DNA of 58,040 nt from Bryobacterales bacterium (GCA_020847975.1 JADLBD010000116.1:1-58040); one strand, 5' to 3'. Positions 7,527-16,572 are shown, numbered from the stretch's first letter. A program made the numbers and translations. Notes: a model not told the origin generated them from the sequence alone.

Positions 7527-8750
7527 TCAAAGTTCCGCGAACGGCAACGCGACGACGTTCGGCGCCAGCGGCAACCGGACTTCTCCGGAGTGAATGACAA
7601 ACCCCGGCCCAGCCTCATCGCCGAAATCCTGCTGGAAGGCGCGAATCGCACTTGCCATCGCGGGACGAGGCGTTGCGGAGGGTTTCACCTCGATCGGAAT
7701 CAGTTTGCCGGGGGCTTCGACCACCAGATCGACTTCCGTTCCCGCCGACGTGCGCCAGAAGTGAATCCGCGGCTCTTCGCCGCGGTTCGCAAAGGCTTTC
7801 ACGATTTGCAGAAGAACGGCGGTTTCAAAGATCGGCCCGCCCAACGGGCCTGCCGCGGCGTGATCCGGATCTTTCAAACCGGTCAGGTAGCAGAGCATGC
7901 CCGTGTCCGTGAAATACACCTTGGGCGTCTTGATGAGACGCTTGCCGATGTTGGCATGGTATGGCCGCAACACGATGACCTGGAAAGTGGCTTCGAGCAC
8001 AGAGAGCCATGCTTTGGCGGTGTTCACCGTGATTCCAAGGTCGCGCGCGACGTCAGTGAGATTGAGCAGTTGACCGGTCCGGGCGGCCAGCGCTCGCAAG
8101 AAACTCTGAAATGAGAGCAAGTCCCCAACCTGGCGCAATGAGCGGACATCGCGTTCGAGGTAAGTTTGCACGTAGCTGGAATGCCAGAGCGAGATATCGC
8201 GATCGGGCTCGGCGACAAGTTCCGGGTATTCGCCGCGGAGAAAGTTCCGCCACAGAATGTGCGGCGCCATGGGGTTGACGGCGGAACGGTCCTTCGGCTG
8301 TTCCCAAGGCAACGGGTGGAGCGGCCTGCCGAACTCCTCGCGTTGAGAGACGGGCAATAGCCGTAGCATTGCCGCCCTGCCTGCCAACGACTCGGTGACC
8401 CGTTCGGCCAGAATGAGATTCTGGGATCCCGTCAGAAAGTACCGGCCGTGCACGTTGCGGCGTTCATCGACGCTTTCCTTGATGTAGGGCAGCAGATCCG
8501 GCGCATACTGAACCTCGTCAAAGATCACCGGCGCCGGGTGCATTTCTAAGAAACCACGCGGGTCGGCCGCGGCGGCAGCGCGTACGTCGGGCGGTTCCAG
8601 CGAGATATAGCCGGACGCCTGGCCGAAGACATGCTTGAGCACGGTGGTCTTGCCGGATTGGCGGGGGCCGGTGAGGATGAGGACGGGGAATTGGGCGGCA
8701 GCCTTTCGCAGGACAGGCTCCAAGGCGCGGGGGATGTAGCGTGTGGACAC
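7527..8750 (-). CDS. AAA-type ATPase with DUF4143 C-terminal domain
   Basis: The 407-residue protein has an N-terminal AAA_14-like P-loop domain: Walker A GPRQSGKTT and Walker B VIFDEVQYAP. The C-terminal DUF4143 region has HFWRTSAGTEVDLVVE, followed by IPIEVKPS, a PD-(D/E)xK-like arrangement. The family is widespread and poorly understood; some members were proposed to act in DNA repair or as toxin-like modules. GTG at 8750 is chosen because the conserved start (STRYIPRALEPVL) follows it and AGAGGA lies upstream. ATG 8777 would add nine residues. No partner gene is adjacent. Confidence 0.82.
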   Translation of the reverse strand: MSTRYIPRALEPVLRKAAAQFPVLILTGPRQSGKTTVLKHVFGQASGYISLEPPDVRAAAAADPRGFLEMHPAPVIFDEVQYAPDLLPYIKESVDERRNVHGRYFLTGSQNLILAERVTESLAGRAAMLRLLPVSQREEFGRPLHPLPWEQPKDRSAVNPMAPHILWRNFLRGEYPELVAEPDRDISLWHSSYVQTYLERDVRSLRQVGDLLSFQSFLRALAARTGQLLNLTDVARDLGITVNTAKAWLSVLEATFQVIVLRPYHANIGKRLIKTPKVYFTDTGMLCYLTGLKDPDHAAAGPLGGPIFETAVLLQIVKAFANRGEEPRIHFWRTSAGTEVDLVVEAPGKLIPIEVKPSATPRPAMASAIRAFQQDFGDEAGPGFVIHSGEVRLPLAPNVVALPFAEL

Positions 8751-8862
8751 GAGGGGGTTCCTCTTGCAATTATGCATTACGATTGCATATTTACAAATGC
8801 CGGCGGTAACCGGCCACCGGCTTCGGCGCAACAAAACGCGGCGATTGTTGTTTGAATAGTGC

Positions 8863-9567
8863 ATGCGGAGAAGTTGTTTTCTGTTGCTGCTTGCTGTTGC
8901 CCTGTTGTTGGCGGGGGCTGATGATCAGGCATGGAAGGGGAAGAAGGTGGCGGATTGGACGCAGGATGATTGCCGGCAGTTGCTTTCCGACTCTCCGTGG
9001 GCGAAGACAGTGACTCCGGCCGTGGAGCGGCCCGCGAGTGCTCAGAGGCGGCCCGGAGGCATGGGGAGGGGAGGATTCGGCATGCCGGGCATGGGCGGGA
9101 TGGGCCGGCGCGGAGGGATGGGTGGAGGCGGGAGAGCGCGGCGCCCGGGGGGTATGGGGCAGCAGGGTGCTCCGCCTATGTTATACCTGCGCTGGGAAAG
9201 CGCGCTTCCGATTCGCGAGGCGGAATTGAAGACCCGCGACACGAACGCGCCCACGCTCGATGAGGAGCACTATGCCATCGCGGTCTACAACCTGCCGAAC
9301 CGCATGAACGGCGATTCGAAGAGCCTGGCGGGCCAGCTCCGGAAGCAGGCATCCATCAAGCGCGATGGAAAGAAGGCGCTGAAGCCGTCGAGCGTCGAAG
9401 TATTGCAGCGCGAGGACGGGCCGGTGGTGGTGTATCTATTCCCGCGCACGCAGGAGATCACGAAGCAGGACGAGCGGTTGGAGTTCGACGCGAGGATCGG
9501 CGCACTGCACCTCACCGAGTCGTTCTTCGTGGAGGATATGGTGTACGAGGGGAAACTGGAGTTGTGA
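8863..9567 (+). CDS. Secreted Gly/Met/Arg-rich protein of unknown function
   Basis: The 234-residue protein has a signal peptide (MRRSCFLLLLAVALLLAGA). A short segment follows (VADWTQDDCRQLLSDSPWAK), a pattern I associate only loosely with acidobacterial exported proteins. Next is a low-complexity Gly-Met-Arg tract (about residues 60-100) and a compact C-terminal domain (about 105-234) rich in beta strands. No catalytic motif is evident. It is monocistronic and converges on the cytochrome c gene. The 112 bases between its ATG and the divergent ATPase start probably hold both promoters. Confidence 0.65.
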   Translation: MRRSCFLLLLAVALLLAGADDQAWKGKKVADWTQDDCRQLLSDSPWAKTVTPAVERPASAQRRPGGMGRGGFGMPGMGGMGRRGGMGGGGRARRPGGMGQQGAPPMLYLRWESALPIREAELKTRDTNAPTLDEEHYAIAVYNLPNRMNGDSKSLAGQLRKQASIKRDGKKALKPSSVEVLQREDGPVVVYLFPRTQEITKQDERLEFDARIGALHLTESFFVEDMVYEGKLEL

Positions 9568-9570
9568 GGA

Positions 9571-9592
9571 GGGAGAGACGGGCGTCTCTCCC
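9571..9592. terminator. Perfect hairpin between convergent genes
   Basis: GGGAGAGACG (9571-9580) and CGTCTCTCCC (9583-9592) are perfect 10-bp arms around two bases. The hairpin lies four bases after the stop of the + gene and 13 bases from the stop of the - gene. No T-tract follows on either strand, so it is either a bidirectional terminator or an mRNA 3'-end protector. Confidence 0.55.
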
Positions 9593-9605
9593 TGGGGAAA
9601 CAGAG

Positions 9606-9938
9606 CTACTTCTTCTGCAATTCGCGGATGTGAGCTACCAGCGCTTTTGCCTGGTCGGCGGTGATGCCGCGTTTTTCAAAGACATGCGTTGCCTTCTTGG
9701 TTTTTCCGCCCTTGAGGATGGCATCCTCGAGTTCGGCGTCGGACAGTTTCTTCGCCTCGGGCGAAAGCAGGTTAGTTCCCTTCATGGCCGCTTTTCCGGC
9801 TCCGTCAGCGCCATGGCAGGCGGCGCACTTCGTCTTGAAGAGAGCCGCTCCGTCCTGCGCCCAGGTGGGGCCGGCAAACATGAGAATGAGTACAAGCGAG
9901 AATAGGAAACAAGGCAGGGTGAACTTTAGAAGTTTCAC
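9606..9938 (-). CDS. Small periplasmic class I cytochrome c
   Basis: The 110-residue protein has a signal peptide ending near PTWAQDG and one haem site, CAACH, in LFKTKCAACHGADGAGKAA. Small cytochromes of this type shuttle electrons in the periplasm. The usual C-terminal M-P-x-F axial-ligand motif is absent. The equivalent position reads KKATHVFEKRG, so His may be the sixth ligand or the site may be open. The only Met after the haem is in AAMKGTNL. The gene is monocistronic, with tRNA-Leu just upstream. Confidence 0.85.
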   Translation of the reverse strand: MKLLKFTLPCFLFSLVLILMFAGPTWAQDGAALFKTKCAACHGADGAGKAAMKGTNLLSPEAKKLSDAELEDAILKGGKTKKATHVFEKRGITADQAKALVAHIRELQKK

Positions 9939-9982
9939 AAGTATCTCCTTGTCTCTATTGTGCCTGATTGGGAAGCGAGTGG

Positions 9983-10068
9983 TAGCAGGGGAGGGGGTCG
10001 AACCCTCATGCTCAGTGAAGAGCGCCGGATTTTGAGTCCGGTACGTCTGCCAATTCCGTCACCCTGCC
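9983..10068 (-). tRNA. tRNA-Leu (anticodon CAA)
   Basis: On the minus strand the sequence folds as a class II tRNA. The acceptor stem GGCAGGG pairs with CCCTGCT, with a G-U pair at the first position. The anticodon arm is CCGGA-CTCAAAA-TCCGG, with CAA at positions 34-36. A long variable arm (about GCGCTCTTCACTGAGCAT) follows, then the T arm GAGGG-TTCGACC-CCCTC. The discriminator base is A and CCA is encoded (9980-9982). The long variable arm fits leucine identity, and CAA decodes UUG. Confidence 0.95.
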
Positions 10069-10081
10069 AAGGATGATTCTC

Positions 10082-11110
10082 TTATCGTACCAGAACGGAG
10101 CGAATCACTTCGAGGGCCTGGCGGCAGGCATCGGTATTCACGTCGTGGTGGGTCACCATGCGCATGAGGGTGGGGCTGAGGCCGTTGATGCGGAGTCCGC
10201 GCTCTTTGAAGGCGGCGCTCAGTTCGGCGGAGGTGCGTCCGGTGGCGGAGACGTCGAAGATCACTATGTTGGTGCGGACGTTATCGAGGTTGACGCGGAT
10301 GCCGGGCAGGTCCGCGATGCCTTCGGCGAGCAGGCGGGCGTTGGCGTGGTCTTCCTGGAGGCGCCGGCTCATTTTGTCGATGGCGATGAGCCCGGCGGCG
10401 GCGAGCACTCCCGCCTGCCGCATGCCGCCGCCGAGGCGCTTGCGGTAGAGCCTGCCGCGATCAATCGCTTCGCGCGTGCCGACGAGCATGCTGCCGACGG
10501 GTGCTCCCAGACCTTTCGAGAGGCAGAAGTTCACGGTGTCGACTTTGGCGCACAGTTCCTTGACGGACTTGCCGCATGCCGCTGCCGCATTGAAGACGCG
10601 TGCTCCGTCCATATGGACTTTGAGGCCCATGGAATGCGCCCCGTCGCCGATTTCTTCGATCTGCGCGGGCGGGTACACGGATCCTCCGGCGACGTTGTGC
10701 GTGTTCTCGATCTCGATGAGGCCGGTGGGCGCGTAGTGCGGGCTGACGGGGCGGATCTCCTTGCGGATCTGATCCCAATGCAGGAGGCCGTTTTCGCCGG
10801 CGATGGGGCGCGCCACGCAGCCTGCAAACCAGGCCATCATGGCCAGTTCGTAGTTGAGGATATGGGCGCGAGACTCGCAGATGACCTCCTGGCCGTGCTG
10901 GGTGTGGACTTTGATGCCGATGGTGTTGGCCATGGTTCCGGTGGGCACAAACAGGGCGGCTTCCTTGCCGAAGACTTCGGCGGCGCGCTGTTCGAGCCGG
11001 TTGACGGTGGGATCTTCTCCGTAGACGTCGTCGCCGACTTCGGCTTCGGCCATGGCGCGGCGCATTTCGGGTGTGGGTTTGGTGACTGTGTCACTGCGTA
11101 GATCGATCAT
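10082..11110 (-). CDS. ltaE: Low-specificity L-threonine aldolase
   Basis: The 342-residue fold-type I PLP enzyme begins [20 protein letters not shown], the hallmark of this family. Other landmarks are [17 protein letters not shown], the [10 protein letters not shown] segment that positions the cofactor, and the PLP lysine in [14 protein letters not shown]. It splits L-threonine or allo-threonine into glycine and acetaldehyde. The ATG at 11110 overlaps the end of hemW by 20 bases, so it is the last gene of a cyaY-hemW-ltaE operon. The same frame is open further upstream to 11596, but that part is antisense-like sequence inside hemW. Confidence 0.93.
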   Translation of the reverse strand: MIDLRSDTVTKPTPEMRRAMAEAEVGDDVYGEDPTVNRLEQRAAEVFGKEAALFVPTGTMANTIGIKVHTQHGQEVICESRAHILNYELAMMAWFAGCVARPIAGENGLLHWDQIRKEIRPVSPHYAPTGLIEIENTHNVAGGSVYPPAQIEEIGDGAHSMGLKVHMDGARVFNAAAACGKSVKELCAKVDTVNFCLSKGLGAPVGSMLVGTREAIDRGRLYRKRLGGGMRQAGVLAAAGLIAIDKMSRRLQEDHANARLLAEGIADLPGIRVNLDNVRTNIVIFDVSATGRTSAELSAAFKERGLRINGLSPTLMRMVTHHDVNTDACRQALEVIRSVLVR

Positions 11111-12200
11111 GAAGGAACTCCTGGAGGACCTCGTTTGAGTAGAGCACACCTTGCCCGGTGAGCCGCAAGCGGTTGTTGTCGCGTTCGAGCAGGCCGAGGG
11201 AGAGAAAGCGCTCGATCGGCTTTGAGAACCGCCGCCACTCGTCCGGAGCGAGCGCGATGCCGGCGGACAGGCGCAGGCCGGTGAGGAAGCGCTCTTCTTC
11301 CACAATGGCGGGTGTTTCCCCGACGCAGGGCGGTTGGGCGTTCTTCCAGCGCTCGACGTAGGCGGCGGCCGTTTCGCCGTTCTGGCGGCGGGTAGCGCCG
11401 TCAAAGGAATGGGCGTCCGCGCCGAAGCCGGCATAGGGCTCCATGCGCCAGTACTTGAGGTTGTGCCGCGACTCATAGCCGGGGCGGGCAAAGTTGGAGA
11501 TTTCGTAGCGGGGTATGCCGATACGGCCCAGGCGGTGGACGGCCATTTCGTACATGGCGACGATTTCTTCTTCTGAAGGGAGTTTCCCCGCGCCATAGCG
11601 CAAACCGCCCTGGAGGATTTCGCTGCCGAGGCGGCTGTCGTGGTCCACCTCGAGCATATAGACGGAGACGTGCGGTACGGCCAGTTGCTCGATCCAGTCG
11701 AGGGAACTCGAAAAGGAGGCGGGGGTCTGGTGGGGCAGGCCGGCGATGAGGTCGAGGTTGAGATTGGCGATGCCCGCCCGCCGGAGGATCTCCACTTCAG
11801 CGGCGACGGTTTCGGCGGTGTGTTTGCGGCCGGTTTGGGACAACTCGCGGGGAACGAAGCTTTGGACGCCGAGACTCAGGCGGTTGATTCCCGCTTCGCG
11901 CCAGGCGTGCGCCTTTTCTGGGGTGATGTCCCCAGGGGCGGCTTCGAGGGTAGCCTCGGTCCATGGGCGGCCCGGAATGAGGCTCAGCCATGAGCGCAGG
12001 GTTTCCGGCGGGATGCGGCTGGGCGTGCCGCCTCCCAGATAGATGGTTTCCGGAGTCCAGGCCCAGGGATACTGTCGAATCTCATCCTGAAGCGCGGCTG
12101 CGTAGCGCTGCTCCAATTCTTTCGGGAAGACGCCGGAGGCGAAATTGCAGTAGGTACACTTCTGGGCGCAGAAGGGGAAGGACAGATACACGCCCGCCAT
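11091..12200 (-). CDS. hemW: HemW-like radical SAM protein (formerly annotated HemN-like)
   Basis: The 369-residue protein opens with [20 protein letters not shown], the CxxxCxxC 4Fe-4S/SAM site. It then shows [34 protein letters not shown] and [20 protein letters not shown]. The shortened N-terminus is typical of HemW, a haem chaperone, rather than true coproporphyrinogen dehydrogenase HemN. ATG 12200 is chosen because the catalytic domain starts there and lies four bases after the cyaY stop. Placement after a frataxin-like gene links it to iron-sulfur or haem handling. Confidence 0.88.
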   Translation of the reverse strand: MAGVYLSFPFCAQKCTYCNFASGVFPKELEQRYAAALQDEIRQYPWAWTPETIYLGGGTPSRIPPETLRSWLSLIPGRPWTEATLEAAPGDITPEKAHAWREAGINRLSLGVQSFVPRELSQTGRKHTAETVAAEVEILRRAGIANLNLDLIAGLPHQTPASFSSSLDWIEQLAVPHVSVYMLEVDHDSRLGSEILQGGLRYGAGKLPSEEEIVAMYEMAVHRLGRIGIPRYEISNFARPGYESRHNLKYWRMEPYAGFGADAHSFDGATRRQNGETAAAYVERWKNAQPPCVGETPAIVEEERFLTGLRLSAGIALAPDEWRRFSKPIERFLSLGLLERDNNRLRLTGQGVLYSNEVLQEFLHDRSTQ

Positions 12201-12204
12201 GGGT

Positions 12205-12531
12205 TCAGAGGCGCACGTCTTCGCCGAGCTGGCGGCCCACGAGTTCTCCCATGAGTTCATTCAATGTTGCGCCGGAATCGGGGAGGACAAAGGCATTCTG
12301 ATGGGGAGCCCAACCGAGCTTGAAGCTGCGGACAAGGGCCGAGATCCAGATCTGGCGCACCGGGGAATTGGGGCTGATGACGAACTTGGCGGGAGGGTCG
12401 TCGAACTCGATGGTGATGGCGCCGGCGTTCTGGTCCACCTCGAAGCCGTACTGGTCGGCGGCGCTGAGCAGGGCTTTGTAGAGCGCGGTTAACGCCTCAT
12501 CGCAACGCTGTTGGAATTCCTGGTCATCCAT
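12205..12531 (-). CDS. cyaY: CyaY / frataxin-like iron-binding protein
   Basis: The 108-residue protein matches the frataxin fold order. An acidic helix comes first (MDDQEFQQRCDEALTALYKA), then strands GAITIEFDDPPAKFVISPNS and PVRQIWISALVRSFKLGW, and a terminal helix GATLNELMGELVGRQLGE. The Q-I-W-I motif is the conserved frataxin core. Frataxins bind iron and modulate cysteine desulfurase during Fe-S assembly. The gene leads the operon with hemW four bases downstream. Identity is inferred from pattern, and sequence divergence from proteobacterial CyaY is high. Confidence 0.7.
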   Translation of the reverse strand: MDDQEFQQRCDEALTALYKALLSAADQYGFEVDQNAGAITIEFDDPPAKFVISPNSPVRQIWISALVRSFKLGWAPHQNAFVLPDSGATLNELMGELVGRQLGEDVRL

Positions 12532-12639
12532 GGCTCAAGTAAAACAGTACCAAAGTTATCAGATTGAAGAATCCTCATGGGGGAGTGGATCATCTGTTAC
12601 CCTGTAAGTTTGCGCCTTGACTGACCCCCTGGGAGTGGC

Positions 12640-14217
12640 ATGCAAATCGTCTGTAAGCGGCACACCGAGATTCCGCACACGTCGAAACTGTTCAGTGATC
12701 TGCTGTATCACTTTGATCGCGTCTCTTCCTTCTACCCCCACGCAGCATTAGATTCGGGCAGTTTTGCGGCCGCTGCAAAGGAGATCGATTTTTCGGCGGA
12801 CCGCCGGGCGCGGCTGGTGTCGGCGCTGCGGGCGCAGGGGAACGGCGGAGCGCTACTCGAGGGGCTGGGGAAAGCGGGGACGGTGGCGGTGGTTACGGGG
12901 CAGCAGGTGGGGCTGTTTTCGGGGCCTGCCTACTCGATTTACAAGGCGCTGACGGCCGTTCGGCTGGCGCACCAACTCACCTTGCAGGGTATCCCCGCCG
13001 TTCCGGTGTTCTGGCTGGCGACAGAGGATCACGATCTGGATGAGGTGAGTTCGGCGTGGACGTTCACTCCCGCGCACGAGCCGGTGGGGCTGAGGGTGGA
13101 ACACGCTTCGAAATCGGACATTCCGGTGGGGGGCATTCCACTGGCCGCTCTGCCGCTCGAGGCGCTGCGCAAATCGATGGAAGGGTTCCCTTTTGGGGAG
13201 GAAGTGAATGCCCTGGTCAGCGAATGGTACGTGCCGGGACGCACGTTCGGGGAGGCGTTTGCGGGTCTGCTTGGCGGCTTGCTTGGCAGGCACGGAATGC
13301 TGTTTTTTGATCCGATGCATCCCGAGTCGCGCAAACTGGCGGCTCCCTTCCTGGCGGAAGCGGTGGACGCCGCGCCGGAGTTGACGGAGGGGCTGCTCGA
13401 GCGGAACCGGAAGCTGGCCGGCGCGGGCTATCATGCGCAGGTTCATATCGAGCGCACGACGTCGCTTTTCTTTCTGCTCGAGGGCGGCCACCGCATCAAC
13501 CTGCGGCGGAAGAACGGCGACTACCACGCCAAGGACCGGCGATTCGAGACTGCCTATCTTCGCGACCATGCCGAGCAGCTTTCCCCGAACGCCACCCTGC
13601 GCCCGGTGGTGCAGGATTCGATGTTCCCCACGGTGGCTTATATCGGGGGACCGGCGGAGTTAGCGTACCTGGCGCAAAGCGAGGTCATTTACCGGAAGCT
13701 GCTGGGACGCATGCCGGTGGCCGTTCCGCGGAATGCGTTCACGCTGGTGGATGCGCGGAGCAAGAAGTTGATGCACCGTTACGGGCTCCAGCTTGATTCC
13801 TTCTTCGGGGGAGAGGACCATCTGTGCGAGCTGATCGCGAGCAAGCTGGTTCCGCCGGAGTTGGACGCGCTTTTCGACGAGGTGGGCGCGGCAAGCCAGG
13901 CGAACCTGGAGCGCCTGCGCGGTTCCCTCGAGAAGTTCGACTCGAGCCTGGGGGCGGCGTGGAACAAGAGCGCGGCCAAGATCCAATACCAGTTGCGGAA
14001 GATGCGGCGGAAGGCGGCGCGGGAGGCGCTGCGGCGCAACGGACGGGCGCGCGAAGAAAGCCGCTACCTCTTCCATGTGCTTTATCCGCACAAGCATCTC
14101 CAGGAGCGGTTCTACTCGATTCTGCCCTTTGTGGCGAGGCACGGCTTCGATGTGATTGATCGCCTGTATGAGACGGTGCACGTGGATTGCGCGGACCACC
14201 ACCTGCTGTTCCTGTAG
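12640..14217 (+). CDS. bshC: Bacillithiol biosynthesis cysteine-adding enzyme BshC
   Basis: The 525-residue protein carries BshC landmarks: VVTGQQVGLFSGPAYSIYKA near residue 85, VPVFWLATEDHDLDEV near 125, LFFDPMHPESRKLAAP, and a C-terminal coiled-coil ending LYPHKHLQERFYSILPFVAR. BshC is assigned to add cysteine to glucosaminyl-malate, making bacillithiol. GGGAG sits four bases before the ATG. bshA and bshB are not in the window. Confidence 0.93.
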   Translation: MQIVCKRHTEIPHTSKLFSDLLYHFDRVSSFYPHAALDSGSFAAAAKEIDFSADRRARLVSALRAQGNGGALLEGLGKAGTVAVVTGQQVGLFSGPAYSIYKALTAVRLAHQLTLQGIPAVPVFWLATEDHDLDEVSSAWTFTPAHEPVGLRVEHASKSDIPVGGIPLAALPLEALRKSMEGFPFGEEVNALVSEWYVPGRTFGEAFAGLLGGLLGRHGMLFFDPMHPESRKLAAPFLAEAVDAAPELTEGLLERNRKLAGAGYHAQVHIERTTSLFFLLEGGHRINLRRKNGDYHAKDRRFETAYLRDHAEQLSPNATLRPVVQDSMFPTVAYIGGPAELAYLAQSEVIYRKLLGRMPVAVPRNAFTLVDARSKKLMHRYGLQLDSFFGGEDHLCELIASKLVPPELDALFDEVGAASQANLERLRGSLEKFDSSLGAAWNKSAAKIQYQLRKMRRKAAREALRRNGRAREESRYLFHVLYPHKHLQERFYSILPFVARHGFDVIDRLYETVHVDCADHHLLFL

Positions 14218-14243
14218 AATCTGCCTAGGGACTTTTTCGACCC

Positions 14244-15008
14244 ATGCATACTAATCCTGTAAAAAAAGCGCTGCGGGAGGGCAAAGTACAGCTCGGCACT
14301 TCCTACGCCATGCTGCGTTCTCCGGACATTGGGCGCATTCTGGCCACGGCCGGTTTCCACTGGGCTTTTGTCGACGGCGAGCACGGCTGGTTCGGGCTCG
14401 AGACGATACGCGACATCTGCAAGGAATCGACGGCCGCGGGGCTGATGCCGATAGTTCGCGTCGCGGACCTGCAATATGACCTGGTGGCGCGATCGCTTGA
14501 CTGCGGAGCCATGGGAATCATGCTGCCGCGCGTCGAAGATGCGAAGCTGCTCGAGAAGGTGATCAGTTGGACGAAATACCCGCCGCTCGGCGTGCGGGGC
14601 TACGGCCTTACGCCGCATCACGTGGACTATCCGAAGGCGACCATCGCGGACATCATCCAGCACATGAACGAGCACATCATGGTGGTGCTGCAGATCGAGA
14701 CCAAGAAAGCTTTCGATATGCGGGATGAATTGCTTTCCGTACCGGGGATCGACGCGGTGATGGTGGGCCCGGCGGATTTCTCGATCTCGCTGGGGGTTCC
14801 CGGGGAGTTCACGCATCCGGAACTGGTGGAGCACATGGAGGCGATCCGCGATAGCTGTCTCAAGTACGGCATTGCGCCGGGGACGCAAACGCGCACGTTG
14901 TCGCTGGCGAAGTTCTGGCGGGAGCGCGGCATGCAGTTTCTTGGCTGTTCGAGCGAAGTTGCGATGCTGCTGGAGCGGGGGCAGGAGATTACGGCGGCGC
15001 TGAAGTAG
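14244..15008 (+). CDS. HpcH/HpaI-family class II aldolase
   Basis: The 254-residue TIM-barrel protein shows the family motifs FVDGEHGWFGLE (catalytic Glu/His), GAMGIMLPRVEDA, the PPLGVRGYGL loop, LQIETKKA (metal-binding Glu) and GIDAVMVGPADFSISLG (metal-binding Asp). Members perform pyruvate-dependent retro-aldol cleavage, for example on 2-keto-3-deoxy sugar acids or 4-hydroxy-2-oxoheptanedioate. The exact substrate cannot be told. The gene follows bshC by 26 bases and may be cotranscribed. Confidence 0.88.
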   Translation: MHTNPVKKALREGKVQLGTSYAMLRSPDIGRILATAGFHWAFVDGEHGWFGLETIRDICKESTAAGLMPIVRVADLQYDLVARSLDCGAMGIMLPRVEDAKLLEKVISWTKYPPLGVRGYGLTPHHVDYPKATIADIIQHMNEHIMVVLQIETKKAFDMRDELLSVPGIDAVMVGPADFSISLGVPGEFTHPELVEHMEAIRDSCLKYGIAPGTQTRTLSLAKFWRERGMQFLGCSSEVAMLLERGQEITAALK

Positions 15009-15080
15009 GGTTGGCGACAGGAACGCCATTTTCAATGAGCACGCCGCACGTGTGGTCTTGACAAGACGGGACAACTCACG

Positions 15081-15109
15081 TTGCGGCCTCGGACAATGAG
15101 GGCTACACT
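15081..15109 (+). promoter_or_regulatory. Candidate sigma-70-like promoter
   Basis: TTGCGG (15081-15086) and TACACT (15104-15109) are separated by 17 bases and precede the GTG at 15131. GGGAGG lies nine bases before that start. An alternative -35 (TTGACA, 15058-15063) lacks a well-placed -10. Confidence 0.3.
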
Positions 15110-15130
15110 GCGAATGGGAGGCGTTGACAA

Positions 15131-15844
15131 GTGAAGCACCTTCTTGCTCTCGCTCTCTGTTGTGTTCTCGTTCCACCGCTTGCGGCGCAGCGCCGCGGGG
15201 GCGGGATGGGTGGCGGCGGTCTTCGTGGAGGCGGCGGCTATCACGGGGGTGGCGGATTCCGCGGCGGGATTGGGGGCGGCATTCGTGGGGGCTACCACTC
15301 GGGGTTCCGCCTTGGCGGCTATCGTGGATTCCCGAGGTATGGTTACGGCTATGGATACGGCGGGTATGCGAGCTACGGACTCGGCTACTATGGCGGATTC
15401 CTGGGCGGCTATTTCGACAGCTATCTCGGCTCCCCGTACATTTCCATCTATCCTTCGTATGGCTATTACCCGGAGCCGTACTATCAGCCGAGCGTCTACT
15501 ATCCGGGCAACCCGTATGCAGCACCCGCCGCCGCTCCCGTCATCATCAACCAGTTCTCGCCTGGTTGGGATTACCAGGCGCATGAGCCGGCGCGGTTCTA
15601 CGAGGCTCCCTCTTCCACTACCGGGGCCCGCAAGTCTTCAGGGCCTCCCATCTATTTGATCGCGCGCAATGACGATACGATTGTCGCCGCGCTGTCATAT
15701 GAGGTGGAGAACAACAGCCTGCACTACACGACGCTGAAGCACGAGAGCAAGCGGATGCCGCTCAGTTCCGTGGACCGTTCCCTGAGCGAGCAGTTGAACA
15801 CCGAGCGCCATGTCGAGTTCAAACTGCCGCCCGGGAAGAAGTGA
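15131..15844 (+). CDS. Secreted Gly/Tyr-rich protein of unknown function
   Basis: The 237-residue protein starts at GTG with a signal peptide (MKHLLALALCCVLVPPLAAQ). Residues 21-135 are low-complexity Gly/Arg then Gly/Tyr/Ser/Pro, reminiscent of structural or adhesive surface proteins. A small C-terminal domain (about 165-237, beginning PPIYLIARNDDTIVAALSYE) is globular and rich in charged residues. This end resembles a small exported domain with no assigned function. It is a second low-complexity secreted protein, like that at 8863, though the two are not homologous outside the Gly tracts. Confidence 0.65.
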   Translation: MKHLLALALCCVLVPPLAAQRRGGGMGGGGLRGGGGYHGGGGFRGGIGGGIRGGYHSGFRLGGYRGFPRYGYGYGYGGYASYGLGYYGGFLGGYFDSYLGSPYISIYPSYGYYPEPYYQPSVYYPGNPYAAPAAAPVIINQFSPGWDYQAHEPARFYEAPSSTTGARKSSGPPIYLIARNDDTIVAALSYEVENNSLHYTTLKHESKRMPLSSVDRSLSEQLNTERHVEFKLPPGKK

Positions 15845-15884
15845 AGTCTGGCAGCCTCGCCGCTCTCTGCGCGACACTGATTTT

Positions 15885-16445
15885 GTGGACCACCAACAAA
15901 GCCCCGTTCTACCTGCCGCGCGTACGCTGCTTGAAGCCGCGCAGTTCGCCGCCGAGAAGCACTCCGGGCAGCGGCGCAAGGGAGCGAGCGCCGAGCCATA
16001 CATCAATCACCTGATCGAAGTTGCCCATCTGGTGGCGGGAGCGCTCTCGGCTCCGGACACCAATCTCCTGATTGCGGCGCTTCTGCACGATGTCGTGGAG
16101 GACACTCCGGTGACGCACGAGGAGTTGGCCGGCGCCTTCGGCGCCGATGTCGCCGCGCTGGTGGCCGAAGTGACGGACGATAAGTCGCTGCCGAAGCAGG
16201 TGCGGAAACAGCTTCAGATTGAAAACGCGCCGAAGAAATCGCGGCGGGCGCAGGTGATCAAGATTGCGGACAAGATTTCGAATCTCCGGGCGATCCTCGT
16301 GAGTCCTCCGGCGGACTGGAACGAGCAGAGGAAGCATGAGTACGTGGAATGGGCGCGACGGGTGGTGGAGGCGCTGCCGGAACCCAATCCGGTGCTGCGG
16401 GTGGAGTTCGAACGGGTATACGCGCAGTTCGGGAGTGACTCATAG
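15885..16445 (+). CDS. MESH1-like HD-domain (p)ppGpp hydrolase
   Basis: The protein is the HD hydrolase half of RelA/SpoT without a synthetase. Motifs are FAAEKHSGQRRKGASAEPYI with NHLIEV, then LLIAALLHDVVEDTPVT (the HD and ED metal/catalytic pairs), AEVTDDKSLPK and VIKIADKISNLRAI. Stand-alone enzymes of this type remove the 3'-pyrophosphate of (p)ppGpp or dephosphorylate NADPH. The start is uncertain: GTG 15885 gives about 186 residues and fits the family. The open frame begins at 15810, inside the previous gene. Confidence 0.82.
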   Translation: MDHQQSPVLPAARTLLEAAQFAAEKHSGQRRKGASAEPYINHLIEVAHLVAGALSAPDTNLLIAALLHDVVEDTPVTHEELAGAFGADVAALVAEVTDDKSLPKQVRKQLQIENAPKKSRRAQVIKIADKISNLRAILVSPPADWNEQRKHEYVEWARRVVEALPEPNPVLRVEFERVYAQFGSDS

Positions 16446-16572
16446 CTCAAAGTGACCTGGATCCGCGCATGGCGTCGCAAGCCGGACAACAAGGTTGCAG
16501 CATCCGCGGGCGGTTCGCGGTTGGCGAATCCGGAGGATGAAATGGTTCGTGCTTTACATCAGACGCCTGATA

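Noticed and set aside
10073..11101. 342-codon plus-strand frame opposite ltaE
   Set aside because: It is the antisense shadow of the threonine aldolase, with Gly/Asp/Ala-rich sequence and no domain.
11111..11596. N-terminal extension of the threonine aldolase frame
   Set aside because: It lies inside hemW and is Ser/Pro/Thr-rich nonsense. The family start [12 protein letters not shown] is at 11110.
14112..15524. 470-codon minus-strand frame across the aldolase gene
   Set aside because: Composition is Arg/His-rich without motifs and it spans two genes on the other strand.
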